The notes: a model not told the origin generated them from the sequence alone. A stretch of 64,000 bases of DNA from Cyclobacteriaceae bacterium (GCA_016787565.1 JAEUUG010000012.1:186001-250000), one strand, 5' to 3'; shown: positions 8,641 through 17,562, counted from the stretch's first letter. A program made the numbers and translations.

Positions 8641-9552
8641 ATGTCAGCGGTAGAGGTTACTAAACTCCATACGTTTTCCGGTCACCACGATTGCGTGTAC
8701 ACGCTCGCGCGATCGAATAGCACCCATCTTTTCTTCTCCGGAGCCGGTGATGGTATGATCGCCAGCTGGGATCTTACAAATCCTGATAAGGGGCAACTCA
8801 TTGCCAAGCTTCCAAACTCTGTTTATTCCTTACACCATCATCCCGGGAATGGTCTATTAATTGCAGGACATAATTATGACGGCATACACCTTATCGATTG
8901 GGAGAATAAAAAAGAAGTTGGCTCGTTAAAGCTTACAACCGCTGCGATTTTTGACATACAGTCCCATGCTAATTTCGTTTTTACAGCCAGCGGAGATGGC
9001 ATGATTAACCAGATAGATATTCGTGATTTGACAATCAAACGAAAGGCTCAGGTGAGCACAACGAATGTGCGTACACTAGCAGTTAATGAAGTATCGGGCG
9101 AATTGGCTGTAGGATCAAGCGATCACTTTATCCGAATACTGGACCTGGAAACACTGGCGATAAAAGCCCAGTGGCAAGCACACGCCAATTCAGTTTTCAG
9201 TGTATGCTGGTCACCCGATCGACAATTTTTACTAAGTGGTTCGCGGGATGCGCGCCTGAAACAGTGGGACAGGATTTCTGGCTTTGCCCTGTCATCGGAA
9301 GTAGTGGCGCATCTCTTTGCGATAAATCACATTGAATTTAGCCCGGATGGCAAACATTTTGTAACTTGTAGCATGGATAAGTCCATAAAAGTGTGGGACG
9401 CAGAAGCAATGAAGCTCTTGAAAGTAATCGACAAATCAAGGCATGCAGGGCATGGTACTTCAGTAAACAAACTGCTATGGACCACTTTTAACGATCAACT
9501 GGTAAGTGCCAGTGATGATCGATCCATTTCCGTATGGGAAATCATTTTTTAA
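8641..9552 (+). CDS. WD40-repeat beta-propeller protein
   Basis: A 303-residue cytosolic protein made almost entirely of about seven WD40 blades. Blade-ending motifs such as IASWDL, LKQWDR, IKVWDA and ISVWEI are visible, and GH-dipeptide and SGSxD patterns recur every ~40 residues. There is no signal peptide and no fused catalytic domain, so it is probably a protein-interaction scaffold. It is followed 12 bp later by a DivIVA-like gene and then folB, indicating an operon. Partner and function are unknown. Confidence 0.88.
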   Translation: MSAVEVTKLHTFSGHHDCVYTLARSNSTHLFFSGAGDGMIASWDLTNPDKGQLIAKLPNSVYSLHHHPGNGLLIAGHNYDGIHLIDWENKKEVGSLKLTTAAIFDIQSHANFVFTASGDGMINQIDIRDLTIKRKAQVSTTNVRTLAVNEVSGELAVGSSDHFIRILDLETLAIKAQWQAHANSVFSVCWSPDRQFLLSGSRDARLKQWDRISGFALSSEVVAHLFAINHIEFSPDGKHFVTCSMDKSIKVWDAEAMKLLKVIDKSRHAGHGTSVNKLLWTTFNDQLVSASDDRSISVWEIIF

Positions 9553-9564
9553 ACTTTAGTCAAT

Positions 9565-10308
9565 ATGAAAGTCACACCACTTGAAATTCGTCAAAAAACC
9601 TTCGAGAAAAATTTTCGGGGATATGAAAAAGATGAGGTAAATGCATTCCTCCTGACACTATCCCAGGAATGGGAACGCATGATGGATGAAAACAAAGAAC
9701 TTCGTATCAAACTCGAAGCCACAGAACGCGAAGTAACCAAGTTGCGTGAAGTAGAAAGTTCACTGTATAAAACACTAAAAACTGCCGAAGATACAGGCGC
9801 CAATGTAATTGAACAGGCGCGTCAGGCAGCCGAGCTTCACCTCAAAGAATCCCATATGAAGGCTGAGGCCATGATGAACGAGGCCAAAATGAAAGCCCGT
9901 GATACCATGGACGATTCTGAAAACCGGGTGAAGCAAATGGTGGCAGAGATGGAAGACAGACTGAAAGCATTGCTGGATAACTATAAAAAACTCGAGTCGT
10001 CACGCGATGATTTGCTGGCCGACCTGAAACGATTAGGTTCCGATGCGCTGGAGCGTGTAGAACGCGCACGTAATCAGACCAAAGATTTTGATCCCGATCA
10101 GCATTTGAACATGGCCAAACGGGAAGCCAAAAAAATGATATCACCGAATTTTGATTTTGACAGACACTTTCGGGTAGAATCCCCCCGTATTGAACCAATC
10201 CTGTCGAAAGAAAAAGAAGTTATCATCGAACAGTCCATTCAGACACTGGTGATGGAAAGCATTCCTCCTAAAAAAATCCAAAAATCCTTTTTTGACGAAA
10301 TCGGATGA
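9565..10308 (+). CDS. DivIVA-domain coiled-coil protein
   Basis: Cytosolic protein of 247 residues. The N-terminus (1-60) matches the DivIVA lipid-binding domain: LEIRQKTFEKNFRGYEKDEV, where DivIVA/GpsB proteins read I-x-x-K-x-F-x-x-x-x-x-G-Y-x-x-x-E-V. A long Ala/Lys/Glu coiled coil continues to about residue 180. DivIVA proteins gather at curved membrane in Gram-positive bacteria; the role in Bacteroidota is not established. Its stop overlaps the folB start by ATGA, so the two are translationally coupled. Confidence 0.85.
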   Translation: MKVTPLEIRQKTFEKNFRGYEKDEVNAFLLTLSQEWERMMDENKELRIKLEATEREVTKLREVESSLYKTLKTAEDTGANVIEQARQAAELHLKESHMKAEAMMNEAKMKARDTMDDSENRVKQMVAEMEDRLKALLDNYKKLESSRDDLLADLKRLGSDALERVERARNQTKDFDPDQHLNMAKREAKKMISPNFDFDRHFRVESPRIEPILSKEKEVIIEQSIQTLVMESIPPKKIQKSFFDEIG

Positions 10309-10667
10309 TGGGTACTGTTGCGCTTGAAGGCCTTGAGTTCCATGCTTTCCATGGAGTTTATCCACACGAGCGCGAATCCGGAAACTGGTTTATGGTTGAC
10401 ATTGTCGTTGAAACTGATTTTTCAAAAGGCGCAGCCAGCGATGACCTCTCCGGTACGGTGAACTATGAAATTCTCTTCAGCATTATTAAGGATGAAATGG
10501 ACAAGCCATCCAAATTATTGGAAACCGTAGCGATGAAAATTGTTAATGATGTACTTGAACAGCTTCCGGCAGCTATTTCGGTTGATCTCAAAATCTCAAA
10601 ACTTAATCCGCCCATTGGCGGCAAATGCCAGCGAGCCGCTGTACACGTTGTTAAAAAAAGAGACTGA
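10305..10667 (+). CDS. folB: dihydroneopterin aldolase
   Basis: Folate-pathway enzyme that converts 7,8-dihydroneopterin to 6-hydroxymethyl-dihydropterin and glycolaldehyde. The 120-residue length is standard for FolB. Landmarks are the N-terminal LEGLEFHAFHGVYPHERE segment with the conserved GVYPHE, a central TVNYEILF, and the C-terminal KLNPPIGGKC with the catalytic-region Lys. It starts at an ATG overlapping the DivIVA stop by 4 bp. No other folate gene is in the window. Confidence 0.92.
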   Translation: MMGTVALEGLEFHAFHGVYPHERESGNWFMVDIVVETDFSKGAASDDLSGTVNYEILFSIIKDEMDKPSKLLETVAMKIVNDVLEQLPAAISVDLKISKLNPPIGGKCQRAAVHVVKKRD

Positions 10668-10694
10668 TCCTCAACACAACTTCAAACCCAATAC

Positions 10695-11552
10695 ATGAGA
10701 ACGTTATTCCTGTTTGCAAGCCTCCTGATCCTTCTGCCAGCTTTTGCCCAAGACAAACCTGCCTACAAAATTTACACAAAAGAAGGCAAGTCTGTCGATT
10801 TTACTAAAATGATGAAAGAGGTAACGAAAGCTGAAGTTGTTCTGTTCGGTGAGTTGCACGATAACTCCATCGATCATTGGCTGGAGCTTCAGGTGATGAA
10901 AGCGTTATATACTGACCATAGTAATCTTGCCATTGGCATGGAAATGTTTGAAGCCGATGATCAACTCGTACTGAATGAATACCTCAACGGAACCATTGAA
11001 GAAAAACACTTACTCAGCGAAGCAAAAGTTTGGGACAACTATAAAAACGATTACAAACCCCTGATTGAATTCGCGAAAGAGAAAAAACTAAAGGCCATTG
11101 CAACCAACATTCCCAGGCGTTATGCCAACCTGGTTTTCAGAAAAGGCGTTGATGCCCTGAATGAATTACCGGCTGATGCAAAAAAATGGATTGCTCCCCT
11201 GCCTGTTGAAATCGATTTATCCCTTCCGGGATATAAGGATATGATGGCCATGGCCATGCACGGATCAAACATGAATGCTGAGAACATGGCGAAATCACAG
11301 GCGATGAAGGATGCCACCATGGCGTATTTTATTCTGCAGAACAGACAGCATGTGTTTCTTCATTTTAACGGATCCTATCATTCTCAAAACTACGAGGGCA
11401 TAAACTGGTATCTCAAAAAGACTGATCCGAAAATAAAGATCGCTTCGATTCACACCGTTGAACAAAGTGATATCGAAAAACTGGAAGAAGAAAATAAGAA
11501 TACTGCTGACTTTATCATCTGCATTCCAAAAGACATGAACAAAACGTACTAA
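10695..11552 (+). CDS. ChaN family (DUF399) haem-binding-type protein
   Basis: Predicted exported protein of 285 residues with a signal peptide (1-19, ending AFAQ). The ChaN-like domain covers the rest. Its landmarks are LFGELHDN at about 51-58, AIGMEMFEADDQ, and a conserved HFNGSYHSQNYEGI segment near the C-terminus. ChaN of Campylobacter binds haem and related proteins are iron-regulated; the function of this one is inferred by family. There is no lipobox Cys, so it is periplasmic rather than a lipoprotein. It lies 27 bp after folB in the same direction. Confidence 0.82.
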   Translation: MRTLFLFASLLILLPAFAQDKPAYKIYTKEGKSVDFTKMMKEVTKAEVVLFGELHDNSIDHWLELQVMKALYTDHSNLAIGMEMFEADDQLVLNEYLNGTIEEKHLLSEAKVWDNYKNDYKPLIEFAKEKKLKAIATNIPRRYANLVFRKGVDALNELPADAKKWIAPLPVEIDLSLPGYKDMMAMAMHGSNMNAENMAKSQAMKDATMAYFILQNRQHVFLHFNGSYHSQNYEGINWYLKKTDPKIKIASIHTVEQSDIEKLEEENKNTADFIICIPKDMNKTY

Positions 11553-11893
11553 ATCGTTGGGGCCGTATCGGTTTGTTCAGTGGCCTTATTATCCCGGGCC
11601 TCAACAAACATAAAACCACGAGCATCTTCACCATCATAAAAATCTACTTCTTTGCCAATGATGTACAGGGTGTGCTTCTTATCAACATACACCGGAATAT
11701 CCTCAACGAAATAGGCATGGTCAGAATCTTTCTGTTTATCGAAACCGATGATGAGTGATACCCCGCCACAACCACCCCCGCGAATACCCACCCGCAAGCC
11801 ATATTCCGCTGGAATATTTTTGCTTTGCATGATCTTCCTGATTTCTTCGACCGCGCGATTGGAAATGGCTACTGGCTGAATATGCTCAAACAT
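11549..11893 (-). CDS. A-type Fe-S carrier-like protein (HesB/IscA fold)
   Basis: A 114-residue protein of the HesB/IscA/ErpA fold, a family that delivers iron-sulfur clusters to apoproteins. The N-terminal IxxxAVEEIRKIM helix and the GLRVGIRGGGCGG segment are typical. It has a single Cys (C42); the C-terminal CGCG pair that holds the cluster in classical IscA is absent, replaced by EDARGFMFVEAR. It may bind a cluster only as a dimer with another ligand, or have a different role. Start chosen at MFEHIQ; a longer frame adds 15 unconserved residues. It overlaps the ChaN gene end by 4 bp on the opposite strand. Confidence 0.8.
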   Translation of the reverse strand: MFEHIQPVAISNRAVEEIRKIMQSKNIPAEYGLRVGIRGGGCGGVSLIIGFDKQKDSDHAYFVEDIPVYVDKKHTLYIIGKEVDFYDGEDARGFMFVEARDNKATEQTDTAPTI

Positions 11894-11991
11894 GGATTTA
11901 ACGTTAAGGGGCTCAGGATTTGTTCTGAATAGTAACAATAGTCCTTTAAAAATATCTAAATTTCAAACGCGTTTTTACCGAAAATAATTCT

Positions 11992-12513
11992 ATGGATGCA
12001 GTTATTGAGTTTATTAAAATTTTAGTGCCCGCCTCGGTGGTGTTGTATGGCGCTTACCTGATCATGCGATCGTTCATTCAAAAAGAGATTGAAATGAAGA
12101 AGCTGGAAATCCGGGGACGCAGCATTGAAACCATATTACCCAGCAGGCTTCAGGCGTATGAACGGATGACGTTGTTTCTGGAACGCATGGCACCACAAAA
12201 TCTGTTGGTTAGGCTTAACACAACTTCTTTTCCTGCTAAGGAATTTCACCAAATGCTCTTGAGTGAGATACGCAGCGAATACAACCACAACGTATCGCAG
12301 CAAGTTTACATGAGCGAAGACGTGTGGGAGCACATCAAAAATGCAAAAGAAGATCTGATCATGACGATCAATGATGCTGCCAGCGAAATGACACTCGAGT
12401 CGACCAGCCTGGACTTATCGAAAAAGATTTTTGAAAAATCCATAAGTAAAAACATCGACCCGCTGGCACTGGCACTTTCGGAGATGAAAAAAGAAATTCA
12501 GCGAACTTTTTAA
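11992..12513 (+). CDS. conserved membrane-anchored hypothetical protein
   Basis: A 173-residue protein with one N-terminal membrane helix (about 9-28) followed by a charged, mainly helical cytosolic region. It contains no motif I recognise. Architecture (short anchor, then ETILPSRLQAYERMTLFLERM) recurs in conserved Bacteroidota proteins of unknown function. It opens a same-strand run of five genes (this gene, YkvA-like, ExbD-like lipoprotein, epimerase, dtd) with small gaps or ATGA overlaps. Confidence 0.75.
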   Translation: MDAVIEFIKILVPASVVLYGAYLIMRSFIQKEIEMKKLEIRGRSIETILPSRLQAYERMTLFLERMAPQNLLVRLNTTSFPAKEFHQMLLSEIRSEYNHNVSQQVYMSEDVWEHIKNAKEDLIMTINDAASEMTLESTSLDLSKKIFEKSISKNIDPLALALSEMKKEIQRTF

Positions 12514-12539
12514 AGCGTGATTTTCGTTTCACCATAGAA

Positions 12540-12947
12540 ATGAACCCACTAAACAACAAGTTCTTTAAACTCGCACTTGCAAAAGCAGCTTCGCTGGCAG
12601 GAAAGAACGGCAGGATTATTCTGCTGTTAGGGAAACTTGGCGACAAAATGCGCAGTGTTAATTGGAGTGCCATTAACCGAAGTGAAGTCAAAGACAAATT
12701 CCTCCTGCTTAGCCGAATGACGAAAGCATATACACTTGGGCGATATCGGGAAGTGCCCTGGAAAACCGTATTGGTTATGCTGGCAGCCTTCTTATACTTT
12801 ATCAATCCGATTGATCTCATCCCCGATTTCATTCCCGGACTGGGTCTTACAGACGATTTTGGTGTTTTACTCTGGGTTTACAATTCAATCAGCGTGGAGG
12901 TAGAGAAATTTGTAACTTGGGAGAAATCGCAGGTTACAACTTCATGA
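12540..12947 (+). CDS. YkvA family (DUF1232) membrane protein
   Basis: A 135-residue protein whose C-terminal half is a DUF1232 domain: YREVPWKTVLVMLAAFLYFINP, then DLIPDFIPGLGLTDD, the family signature. The hydrophobic stretch at about 77-95 suggests a membrane helix or hairpin. The biochemical function of YkvA proteins is unknown. Its TGA overlaps the ATG of the next gene (ATGA at 12944-12947), so translation is probably coupled. Confidence 0.85.
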   Translation: MNPLNNKFFKLALAKAASLAGKNGRIILLLGKLGDKMRSVNWSAINRSEVKDKFLLLSRMTKAYTLGRYREVPWKTVLVMLAAFLYFINPIDLIPDFIPGLGLTDDFGVLLWVYNSISVEVEKFVTWEKSQVTTS

Positions 12948-13261
12948 AAGGTATTTTTTGCGCTGTACTATTCTTCACCCTGTTATCGTGTTCACCCGGC
13001 TCTAAAGAAATCCGCATTGACGTCAAACCAGGCCCAAAAGTATACCTGAACGATCAGCATGTTGACATGGTAAACTTCGAAAAAAAATTGCAGCAAGAAG
13101 TTAGTTCCTTAACAGCAACCGGATATCCCAAAGAAAAACTTGTTATTGAACTTACGGTTGATCCGGAAACCAAGCGAGGAATTCTTGCCGACATCGAAAC
13201 AAGTATGCGCAGATTAAACCTCCGAAAGATTTCGTATCACGTCAAATCTACTACATCATGA
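12944..13261 (+). CDS. small lipoprotein resembling an ExbD/TolR periplasmic domain
   Basis: A 105-residue predicted lipoprotein: signal peptide with lipobox LLSC, acylated Cys at residue 16. The mature part has the order of elements found in ExbD/TolR periplasmic domains: a strand followed by VYLNDQHV, a helix, ELTVDPETKRGILADIETSMRRLNLRKISYHV. ExbD normally has a transmembrane helix with a proton-carrying Asp; here it is replaced by a lipid anchor, and no ExbB is adjacent. Starts and stops overlap both neighbours by ATGA. The resemblance is by eye only. Confidence 0.65.
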   Translation: MKGIFCAVLFFTLLSCSPGSKEIRIDVKPGPKVYLNDQHVDMVNFEKKLQQEVSSLTATGYPKEKLVIELTVDPETKRGILADIETSMRRLNLRKISYHVKSTTS

Positions 13262-13896
13262 AAACAGCACTGCTGGCCGGCAGCACCGGACTTATCGGCA
13301 AACAGCTTCTTGATTTATTATTGAAGAGCGACCGCTACTCCAAAGTGATTGCCCTGACCCGGAATGATTTACCGGAACATCCAAAATTGGAAGTGGTAAA
13401 AATCGAATTCAACAAACTCAACGAGTGGGCTGATAAACTGATAGCAGATGATGTTTTTTGCTGTCTGGGAACCACCATGGCTAAAGCGGGCTCGAAAGAC
13501 GCCTTTTATCAGGTAGATTTTTTCTATCCTTTTCTGATTGCAAAAACTACGCACGCCAAAAAGGCAAAACAATATTTAGTAGTTTCGGCACTGGGTGCAA
13601 ATAAAGAGTCATCCATTTATTACAACCGGGTAAAGGGCGAAGTTGAAGAGGCAATTTCGCAAGTAGGATTTGACACGGTTCATATTTTCAGACCTTCCTT
13701 ACTGTTAGGTCCACGGTCTGAAAAACGTTCTGGTGAGCAGGCCGCCCAATTGTTCTATCAGTTTTTCGGCTTTCTTATTCCAAAAAAATACAAAGCCATT
13801 CAATCCGCCAAAGTCGCGCATGCTATGTTGGAATTTGCTGCGCAAGACAAACGAGGAACCTTCATTCACGAATCAAAAGAGCTACAGGATTTTTAA
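13258..13896 (+). CDS. NAD(P)-binding Rossmann protein, TIP30/HTATIP2-like
   Basis: Short atypical SDR/epimerase-type oxidoreductase of 212 residues. The N-terminal dinucleotide site reads LLAGSTGLIGKQLLDLLL (GxTGxxG, residues 7-13). Later landmarks are CCLGTTMAKAGSKDAFYQVD, LVVSALGANKESSIYYNRVKGEVE (a YxxxK-like pair) and HIFRPSLLLGPR, which together match the HTATIP2-like group. The substrate is unknown. Start overlaps the upstream stop by ATGA. Confidence 0.85.
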   Translation: MKTALLAGSTGLIGKQLLDLLLKSDRYSKVIALTRNDLPEHPKLEVVKIEFNKLNEWADKLIADDVFCCLGTTMAKAGSKDAFYQVDFFYPFLIAKTTHAKKAKQYLVVSALGANKESSIYYNRVKGEVEEAISQVGFDTVHIFRPSLLLGPRSEKRSGEQAAQLFYQFFGFLIPKKYKAIQSAKVAHAMLEFAAQDKRGTFIHESKELQDF

Positions 13897-13905
13897 GTAA
13901 ACAAG

Positions 13906-14358
13906 ATGATTGCTGTTATTCAACGCACCATTAACGCATCGGTAGAAATAGAGAAAAGGATCAACGGTAAAATTGAAAAAGGCCTTGTCGTCCTTTTGGG
14001 TATTGAAGATGCTGATACCGATGAAGACATTGAATGGCTCGCCAACAAGATTATTAATCTTCGCATTTTTAATGACGAAGCTGGCGTTATGAACATCAGT
14101 GTGAAAGATGCCGGTGGTGATATTTTGCTGATCAGTCAGTTCACACTTCACGCGAGTACCAAAAAAGGGAACAGACCATCGTACATTAAGGCAGCCAAAC
14201 CGGAAATCGCTATTCCCCTTTACGAAAAATTTATTCTTGCGCTTGCCGACTTCTTAGAAAAACCGATTCAAACCGGAATATTTGGAGCGGACATGAAAGT
14301 GAATTTAACCAATGATGGCCCGGTCACGATTATTATTGATACGAAAAACAAAATTTGA
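13906..14358 (+). CDS. dtd: D-aminoacyl-tRNA deacylase
   Basis: Removes D-amino acids, and Gly mischarged on tRNA-Ala, from tRNA. The 150 residues match the usual DTD length. Key motifs are the N-terminal MIAVIQRTINASVEI, the catalytic-site SQFTL, and the cross-subunit NDGPVT near the C-terminus. It ends the 11992-14358 gene run and converges on the penicillin acylase gene with 8 bp between stops. Confidence 0.95.
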   Translation: MIAVIQRTINASVEIEKRINGKIEKGLVVLLGIEDADTDEDIEWLANKIINLRIFNDEAGVMNISVKDAGGDILLISQFTLHASTKKGNRPSYIKAAKPEIAIPLYEKFILALADFLEKPIQTGIFGADMKVNLTNDGPVTIIIDTKNKI

Positions 14359-14366
14359 AAGCCGTT

Positions 14367-16769
14367 TTACAGATGTGGTTTCAAAACCAATCTATGTTTG
14401 CCTTGGTTTTCAATTTCACTCCGGTTCATCAACATCTTTCTGAATTTTCCTGTGGCAAACATTTCTGCCTGATCACTGTAATAAGAACTCATAACATTTC
14501 CTGACTGACCGGTAGGAGAAATGGTTACACCCTGTTCAATCGCTGCAAAATCAGTAAACTTGCGCAACGCTGGACCTACAGTAACTGGAAAATATCCTGT
14601 TGTATCTAACGAGAAAGTTAAGTTATTGATTACTTCACTACCGCCACCCACTGAAAACGGACCTACATTAAAAATTTTATCAAGTGGTTTCACCGCAGCC
14701 AACGCGTGTCCATGGGTAAGGGTATGAATCTTTCCCCACGTCCAGTCAGCAGGATTCTTTCCGGATGTACTATGCAGTAACGCAAGCACCTTGGCGGCAG
14801 CTTGATCGAAAATGACAGAACGTGTTTCGTGTACATCCTTCGTGTGGACATTATCCCACCAGGGTGATGCATCATGTTGAATAAATTTGAGGTAGGAATT
14901 CTTCGGAACAGAAGTTTCCATGAGCGAATGAAACGCTTCAGCACCCAATTCATCCAACATGGCTTTAAACATAATCTGCGAAAGCAAATTGTAATACACA
15001 GAAGGTGCAACATCGTTTTTTTGATGATCGCCATTCCATTCCATAAGCAAGTCGGTTAAAGCCTGATACTCCGATTTATTCAAGGTTACTAACACCTTCG
15101 CTATCTCCCGGGCTACATCGCGATGCGTTTTAGAAACGAAATCCTGACCTACTGTCTGAGCATCTTCAACGGTCCATTTTTTATCCTTCTTCAACAATTC
15201 AACAATTCGTCCGGCACGCGATTTCGGATAGTAATAACCCGGATACAGAATCCCTTCAACCGAATCGGGTTGATTGTTGGCCGAGTAAACAAAACCTTCG
15301 GGAGGATTGATGGACTGTGGATTTTTTGAAAAATCATAATAGCCTTGGCACTCATCATTTCCGGATGAACCATTCAGAAAAAGTTTTGACTGGACATGCT
15401 TTGGACGAATTGGAAGTTTAGCAACCGCCCACCAGGCAATGTTCCCATCGGCATCGGCATACATCACATTTAGACCAGGTGCTGAAAACAGCGAAGCAGC
15501 CTGCGCTGCATCGGCAAGCGATACGGCATGGTTTAATTGATAAGCAGCCTGAAGCGCTTTGTTGGGATGTTGATTTAATTGCCAGGAGAGTGAAACCGGA
15601 TTATTCGTTTTTGAAATATGTTCCAATATATCGTTAACAATTGGTCCATGCCGGGATGAACGTACTTCCAAAACAACATCCTCCTCTCCCTTCACCCGAA
15701 TAACTTCTGTGCGTGTTGTTAACATTTCCCAACTGTCTCGGAACTTAACTTGCGCTGGATTCTCAGGATTTAGTGACTCCACAAAAAAATCAGTATCATC
15801 ATTCTCAAACATGGTTAACCCCCAACCGGTTTTGTGATTATTTCCCAGAAGTCCGAATGGAACGAGTGCCAGATGGTGTCCATAAAACCGGAAACCTGGA
15901 AACTCAAGATATGCTTCGAACCAAACAGCCGGCTGACCGAAACCAATATGCGTATCATTTGCAAGAATGGGTAAACCGGAAACCGTCCGGTCACCGGAAA
16001 TTGCCCAACCATTACTTCCCTGAAACAATGGCACGGGCAACTGTTTCAGTGCCGCATGAATGGTAGCAATGAGCGAATCTGTATCAGCCATTTTAATCGG
16101 TCCGCGAAAGCTTTTAATTCGCTCTGCATCAATTGGTGTTGTCACAGCAAGATCCTGAAGATATCCATCACCCCATTCAGTCTGTATTTTTTGAAGCACC
16201 GGATCGACCTGTAAACCCTCAGCAAAGCCAAACGACATAAACCCAATCGCCCGATAAATGTCTTCTGCTGTAAATTCACTTTTTGGTATGCCGATAATCG
16301 TAAACTCAATGGGTGTTTTTCCACTTCGCACATATTCGTTGATGCCCTTCAAGTAGGCATGAGCAGCACGTTGAAAAGATGCGGTGTCTGAAGAAAGAAA
16401 CTGCTTTGCATTTTCTTCCGCGAATGTGTTGATCCCCAGAATGCGAAACAACTTATCTACTTTTATCAAATCAGTCCCCAACACTTCGGATAACCGCCCA
16501 CCTGCCGCCCGCCTGATCATTTCCATTTGAAACAATCGATCTTGCGCATGCACATATCCCAAGGCGAGATAGGCATCCTCTTCATGTTGAGCATAGATAT
16601 GCGGAATACCGTAGTCATCATATAGTACCTCTACTTCCTCCTTAAGCCCATCTATTTTCAAGGTTCCGGAATACATGGGTTTCTGACCCTGCAGATAGAC
16701 CGCCAGAACAATTGACAGCAGGATGAGCAATGCTGTTACACCGAGTAAAATGCGCTTTAAAGTTTTCAT
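14367..16769 (-). CDS. penicillin acylase family N-terminal-nucleophile hydrolase
   Basis: Membrane-anchored or exported amidohydrolase precursor of 800 residues. It has an N-terminal hydrophobic segment (about 7-27), an alpha-chain region with DDYGIPHIYA, and a spacer. The expected autoproteolytic nucleophile is S252 in FQGSNGWAI, giving alpha and beta chains after self-cleavage. The beta chain contains NDTHIGF and the FENDDTDFF region. The family hydrolyses penicillins, acyl-homoserine lactones and other N-acyl amides; the substrate here is unknown. The gene diverges from the VanX-like gene across 75 bp that contain a quasi-palindrome. Confidence 0.88.
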   Translation of the reverse strand: MKTLKRILLGVTALLILLSIVLAVYLQGQKPMYSGTLKIDGLKEEVEVLYDDYGIPHIYAQHEEDAYLALGYVHAQDRLFQMEMIRRAAGGRLSEVLGTDLIKVDKLFRILGINTFAEENAKQFLSSDTASFQRAAHAYLKGINEYVRSGKTPIEFTIIGIPKSEFTAEDIYRAIGFMSFGFAEGLQVDPVLQKIQTEWGDGYLQDLAVTTPIDAERIKSFRGPIKMADTDSLIATIHAALKQLPVPLFQGSNGWAISGDRTVSGLPILANDTHIGFGQPAVWFEAYLEFPGFRFYGHHLALVPFGLLGNNHKTGWGLTMFENDDTDFFVESLNPENPAQVKFRDSWEMLTTRTEVIRVKGEEDVVLEVRSSRHGPIVNDILEHISKTNNPVSLSWQLNQHPNKALQAAYQLNHAVSLADAAQAASLFSAPGLNVMYADADGNIAWWAVAKLPIRPKHVQSKLFLNGSSGNDECQGYYDFSKNPQSINPPEGFVYSANNQPDSVEGILYPGYYYPKSRAGRIVELLKKDKKWTVEDAQTVGQDFVSKTHRDVAREIAKVLVTLNKSEYQALTDLLMEWNGDHQKNDVAPSVYYNLLSQIMFKAMLDELGAEAFHSLMETSVPKNSYLKFIQHDASPWWDNVHTKDVHETRSVIFDQAAAKVLALLHSTSGKNPADWTWGKIHTLTHGHALAAVKPLDKIFNVGPFSVGGGSEVINNLTFSLDTTGYFPVTVGPALRKFTDFAAIEQGVTISPTGQSGNVMSSYYSDQAEMFATGKFRKMLMNRSEIENQGKHRLVLKPHL

Positions 16770-16787
16770 ACGAAATGAGTTTCAAAC

Positions 16788-16811
16788 GAAAGATAGAAAT
16801 TTCTTACTTTC
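16788..16811. promoter_or_regulatory. 24-bp quasi-palindrome in a divergent promoter region
   Basis: GAAAG-ATA-GAAATTTC-TTA-CTTTC is symmetric at 20 of 24 positions. It lies between the divergent penicillin acylase and VanX-like genes. On the minus strand TATCTTTC, within this site, is 7 of 8 to the -7 element, so an operator overlapping a promoter is plausible. Confidence 0.35.
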
Positions 16812-16844
16812 AACTTATAACTGGCTCCCCATAGATCCCATAAA

Positions 16845-17522
16845 ATGAAATACGGTTTTATCATACTACTTTGCTCACTATGTTTTCTTGTACAGGCACA
16901 AAATCCATACGGTTTAAAAACCACCGACTACAAGGCCTATCAGGAATCGGTACGGGAAAATCCTGCGAAACAACTACTGGACCTCAAGAAATTTATTCCA
17001 GACCTGGTATTGGATATTCGCTACGCCACCACCAATAATTTTACGGGCGAAAAAATCTATAATCTACCGAGGGCATATGCACGTAAACCGGTAGCAGAAG
17101 CTTTAAAAAAAGTTCAGACCGAACTTGCCCCGATGGGATTTGGAATAAAAATTTTTGATGCGTATCGGCCCTACAAAGCGACAATGAAGTTTTACGAAGT
17201 TTACCGCGATACTACGTATGTTGCTTCGCCTTATCGCGGATCACGTCATAACCGTGGCTGCGCCCTTGATCTGACACTCATTAATCTAAAAACGGGAGAA
17301 GAGCTAAAGATGCCCACGGGTTACGATTCGTTTAAAAAAGAAGCGTGGCCTTCCACACCGGTACAGAATCCGGAAATCCGGAAGAACAGAACGTTGCTAA
17401 TCACTACAATGGAGAAGCATGGCTTTAAAGTAAACAGTTCAGAATGGTGGCATTTCGATTTTGTTGGATGGAAGAACTATGAAGTAATGGATATTGACTT
17501 TGAAGAACTGGAAAAACCATAA
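16845..17522 (+). CDS. D-alanyl-D-alanine dipeptidase (VanX/DdpX family)
   Basis: Exported zinc dipeptidase of 225 residues that hydrolyses D-Ala-D-Ala. A signal peptide (1-18) precedes the M15D domain. All active-site positions are present: R108 in FDAYRPY, zinc ligands H135 and D142 in SRHNRGCALDL, catalytic E200 and ligand H203 in EWWHF, with VanX-type spacing. The signal peptide suggests a periplasmic role in peptidoglycan fragment recycling rather than cytosolic vancomycin resistance; there is no vanH or vanA neighbour. Confidence 0.92.
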   Translation: MKYGFIILLCSLCFLVQAQNPYGLKTTDYKAYQESVRENPAKQLLDLKKFIPDLVLDIRYATTNNFTGEKIYNLPRAYARKPVAEALKKVQTELAPMGFGIKIFDAYRPYKATMKFYEVYRDTTYVASPYRGSRHNRGCALDLTLINLKTGEELKMPTGYDSFKKEAWPSTPVQNPEIRKNRTLLITTMEKHGFKVNSSEWWHFDFVGWKNYEVMDIDFEELEKP

Positions 17523-17535
17523 CACTCCAATTGTG

Positions 17536-17543
17536 TACCTTTG
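17536..17543 (+). promoter_or_regulatory. -7 promoter element for the small basic protein gene
   Basis: TACCTTTG is an exact match to the Bacteroidota -7 element TAnnTTTG. It ends 19 bp before the ATG at 17563. A good TTG at -33 is not present (CTG at 17508-17510 is the nearest). Confidence 0.5.
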
Positions 17544-17562
17544 CCTAAACTCGTAAAATAAC

